Origin: Platynereis dumerilii
Lineage: Eukaryota; Annelida; Polychaeta; Phyllodocida; Nereididae
Length of the DNA: 64,000 nucleotides
Reading direction: 5' to 3'
NCBI GenBank assembly: GCA_026936325.1
Contig: JAPTHN010000001.1
Span: 5,592,560 to 5,656,559 of the forward strand
Of this stretch, positions 60,349 to 64,000 are shown one piece after another (positions within the stretch are counted from its first letter, which is position 1; the number at the start of each line of letters is the position of its first letter). The position numbers and the translations under genes are program-made. The notes beneath the pieces are model-generated. The model was not told the origin of the DNA and did not search any database. It worked only from the letters and a program-made list of their open reading frames with translations.

Positions 60349-63300
60349 TACAAGTGCTTACATAAATGTGATGGAATGTTCCTTGTGAGGCCATATCACA
60401 TTATCACAATCCATGTTAACAAGCCGCTGAATGAGTCACCCCACTCAGCACTGAAGTTATCTAATGACAAATTGATGGATGATAGTGTGTATACCTATTT
60501 CCATAGGAATCAGAAAAGACACACATAATTGGATGCAGTTATCATCACAGCAACCATGTAAAGATTCATGATGTACCTATCTAACAATACAACAATATAA
60601 CAATACACAATAAATGAAGCCAATAAAGTTGGCAAGCCAAGCACAATTCAAGGAAAAGTCACTCATAAATAGAATATATTGACATTTTAGTCAAGAAAAA
60701 CAGCAAAATCATCTCACACTTATTATTTGCAACAACAAAAATGTTATTTCACAAGAACGATTACTCTGAAAGCTCGTGTAACAGATATAAGTATTGGCAT
60801 AATTTACTTCACAAATATATCTCGTAGCAGTGATTTGACGTTTGGTATTCTGATGACTAGAGCTCAGAACAAAACAGTACTGCAATTTGGAAATATGGTG
60901 TTCTAAGAAAAACACTTTAGAAGTTACCGCAGCGGACATTTTCAATAATAACGCATGGCTTCGGATTAATTCTGCATAATTTTAGCATATTCAAAGTTGT
61001 GTACTTTTAGAGTGAGCTAGGAAGTGGGGACATGGTGGGATAAGGGTAAGAACTGAAGGGTGTGGACTGTGGAGGGGTGAGCATCTTACATGTAGGAAAA
61101 TATTTAGTGTTGTACTGAACATGGATATAAGGTTGATTTCTGGGAGTGATCATCTAAAAACGGCCTGACGGTGATGTTTTTGACACCTGCCAAGTGAAAC
61201 ATCCTGTTTTTGAGAACAACTATGCCTCATTTATGGACAACAGTTGCTTGTTAGGCCCCAACAAAGCCTGACATGACAGCAACACTAATGTCTTCCTACA
61301 CTAATGATGTTGCAGCTTTCTTGCTGTTTAAACTTGTACAGCCTTGCATGCAAGTTTGTTCACAGTAATTGCAACATGAAAAAACCCACACATTGGCAAA
61401 TTGGCCATACAGCTGTTGTAGAGCAAGCAGTTTGTGGTAGATTATACATGTCATTCTCCAACTTTTGCTGTTATCTACAATGTCATGAAAACCCACAACA
61501 TTTGACATATCAAAATCCGAAATGAATATGGTTGTTTAGTAGTATAGGCCCACATTTCACAATAACTGAAATATGTGTATTCACTGAACTGACTGTAGAC
61601 TTAATGTAAGCCTTCTGAATTGTTTTGGTATGCCACTCCCTGTAATAGCGCTGGTAGTACACTCTGAGAGTATAGATCTGATGTATCTTAAAATTTCCAG
61701 TTTGAGTTGATGGGGATACATAGTTTTTACATGAAAGTGTGTAGTTGTCATTGTCTCAATACGATATTCACGATATGCCAAAAAGTTGGTAGTTTATAAT
61801 GATCAGCTGCCTGAGGCTGATACACATCAAGCAATAATGAGACAAGGCCGTCACAAGGTCTGGCATTTGCTTCACTACAGTAGAGTCGATCATGCTGCCT
61901 GTATGAAGACGAACATTTAATGTTACTCATACATATAACTCGGAATGAGAGCCAACTTGTTTTCGCAGCATCAATTAAATTCATTGTAAAAACTATTTGT
62001 TCGAAAAGTGTAGATATTGCTATTTTATGTACCTCACAACAAGAGAGTCTATGCTTCAGGAGATGAGTACCTGCTCTGCCATAGCACCAGTTCAAGGCAT
62101 GTAACAACAGTTTGTCTCTATAAAGTGTAAAGATATTGTTCTGCCCTTGTACGACCACATACGGAACCAAAATCACCAAACCACAGCTGTATGATGTATG
62201 TGTGAGGGCCTGGCACCAAGTGTTTGTCAGAATCTCCTATGAGACCTCAAGGCTGCTCAGTGTTAGCAAAGACACTTGTGAGTTTAGCCAGTCGGGGGAG
62301 GAGCGATTTGGAAATAAGCTCAATTATAAACCGATTGCTGCTTTTTCGCATCTTCCACAGAGGATGTTATTAACTCAACTTGGGCACATGTGCAGATTGA
62401 TGCAAATGGCTTATTGCTGCCCCTTTGGTGGCTGTGCCTGGCTCTTTGGTGGCGTTCCGGGGCTCGCCGAACCACTCCTTGTGATCTTATCCGTTGTGGC
62501 CAATTTTAACAGTTGGACGGGCACTTGCGATGTGGCCAATTTTTCATTGCAGATGGTTTAACCCAGCATGGATCCTGTGCCCGTCTCTTTCAAGCCATAT
62601 GCTCCAGCAATTTATGAGCCCCCTCATTACTGACGCCAGCAGATCTGCACTTCAAGAGCCTCCCTGTCAACCAAAGCGTCCAATTTGGATCCTCGATGGC
62701 AAAAGCAAGATGTTCCAGATAAGCCAAACCAACCATGAATGTTGTCTGACTGCTTATGATAACATGCTGTAAGTTGGCTTTGTGACAATATTCATGGTCT
62801 GCCAGTTCTAGCATTGATCTTTCTCAATGCACATAAAATAATTGCATCTAAATCCATGGTTCAAGGCGTAACATAATTGAAGGGAGTCTGCCTCTACGCT
62901 ATATTTATGTGTGGTCTCAGAATGTAGCGGGATAACATAGACTGGATTCTGTTTTGTATAGCATTCGATAAATGTGGATGACGACATATACAATGTATCA
63001 TGCAGCAGTCTAGTATACAAGAGCTGGCCAAAAATTCTGTATATTCCAAAGATAAAGAGAGAAAATGTGATCATGGCATTTGAGATTTGTAAATTATAGA
63101 TACAATCGACCACTCCGCTATTGCCTTATCGGGTGGATCAGTAGGCCCAAACTGTAATGGTTGGTAAGATATTCAATAAACTCAGTTTTAATCTCTGATA
63201 TCGAGTCTTGTTGGAGGCAAATGCATTCATCTTTCAATCAAGGTTAATGAGAATTAACTCAGTATTCATTCTCTATCAATAAACAATAAAGTCAGAATTG

Positions 63301-63999
63301 CCTAAAGTATACAACACAATGCTCTTCTAAAAGATATACAGCCGCTTGTATATCAGTATTCGCCATCTACTATAAATGGAAAATAATCTCACAGCTTGTC
63401 TCCTGGTGGTATTTTTAGACACTGAAGTATCAAAAGCTGGCATCAGATAAGCAGACTGCCTCCTTTGTGGGTCAGCATACATATGTTGAGGCCATCTGTA
63501 GTGTGATTATTTTAAGGGGTCATTATGAGATAGAATCTGTTTGTGTGCAGTGGTTCTGGATAGCGTCAGATTCACAGATGGGGCCTACAATAGCATTGCA
63601 GTCTTAAGTGGCTATTAGTCGAGGCAGCTTCTAGCAGGAAGTCTCAGTTGGAAACAGGACAGTCTGGGACTTCCTTGGACATTATTGGACTTCCTGGGGC
63701 ACAAGAGGACACATACAGAGGACACACATAGAGGACATCCAGACGGACGCTCATCGGCAACGCCACAGGTCATCATTGGCCGGAATCTCGTATCAAGATG
63801 CAGCTGCAATGGCCGCACATGACCATACACAAGTATTTCTAGAACCGGTGTCTTTGCCAGGGGGCAATATAAAAAAGGGGAAATCCTCTCCACTTTGACC
63901 CACATGAACCTTATCCAATGCCGCAGACACTGCGACCTTACAGATCACACCGGAAATGGCTCTCCAGCTACCGGAAATGAGAGCCAGACCAACCGCCAC
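60349..63999. other. Unassigned terminal region
   Basis: No repeat of the window extends here. Overlapping open stretches on opposite strands at 61748-62179 (-) and 62136-62561 (+) and a minus-strand frame at 63793-63999 reaching the window edge have no recognisable domain or convincing exon boundaries. The last 400 bp are visibly GC-richer and less repetitive than the rest. Confidence 0.35.
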
Positions 64000-64000
64000 C

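Noticed and set aside
61748-62561. Two 140-codon frames on opposite strands
   Set aside because: They overlap at their starts, have no recognisable domain, and show no convincing exon boundaries.
1-63999. Retrovirus, LTR retrotransposon or Polinton remains
   Set aside because: No long terminal direct repeats with primer sites, and no gag, integrase, protease, capsid or protein-primed polymerase similarity was recognised.

Overview
This window is a low-GC, repeat-saturated stretch of an animal nuclear genome. Evidence: a spliced coding exon with consensus splice sites, tRNA-derived SINEs with Pol III A and B boxes, fragments of CR1/L2-like LINEs, many short DNA transposons, and tetranucleotide microsatellites. 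There are no operons, ribosome-binding sites or dense bacterial-type genes. The repeat style suggests a marine invertebrate (echinoderm, hemichordate, cephalochordate or lophotrochozoan), but the phylum cannot be fixed from sequence alone. No retrovirus, LTR element or Polinton was recognised.

Genes. Only one coding piece is convincing: a 246-bp internal exon on the minus strand at 41460-41705. It encodes part of the amino-terminal ligand-binding-like domain of an ionotropic glutamate receptor, closest in pattern to kainate receptors. No other exon of that gene was found, so most of the window is probably intron, intergenic DNA, or both.

Layout. 1-7.9 kb: diverged copies of one local duplication, plus a LINE 3' end. 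9.2-18.3 kb and 18.4-25.5 kb: a tandem segmental duplication of about 7-9 kb, with a third partial copy at 26.8-27.5 kb. Several SINEs, MITEs and a LINE tail sit in only one of the two long copies, so empty sites are preserved in the other. 26.1-26.5 kb: a palindromic element carrying five CRE-like octamers about 30 bp apart. 27.9-30.0 kb: a giant foldback element with 48-bp tandem repeats in its arms. 30.0-31.7 kb: tandem repeats. 33.2-40.9 kb: four copies of another duplicated unit. 41.1-41.7 kb: a LINE fragment and the receptor exon. 45.4-46.1 kb: tandem repeats of about 170 bp. 46.1-47.65 kb: non-repetitive sequence of higher complexity, possibly regulatory. 48.6-58.1 kb: a host tandem repeat split by an 8,115-bp insertion with CACTG ends and subterminal repeats (CACTA/EnSpm-like), itself holding a LINE, a SINE and long purine/pyrimidine tracts. 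58.66-59.5 kb: a 42-bp minisatellite that stays open for 280 codons on the minus strand. 60.3-64 kb: mostly unassigned.

The dominant biology is genome turnover: repeated local duplication with later insertion of non-autonomous transposons. The two most unusual structures are the foldback element and the 8.1-kb CACTG element; neither shows a recognisable transposase here. Repeat boundaries were found by eye and are approximate unless exact target-site duplications are given.
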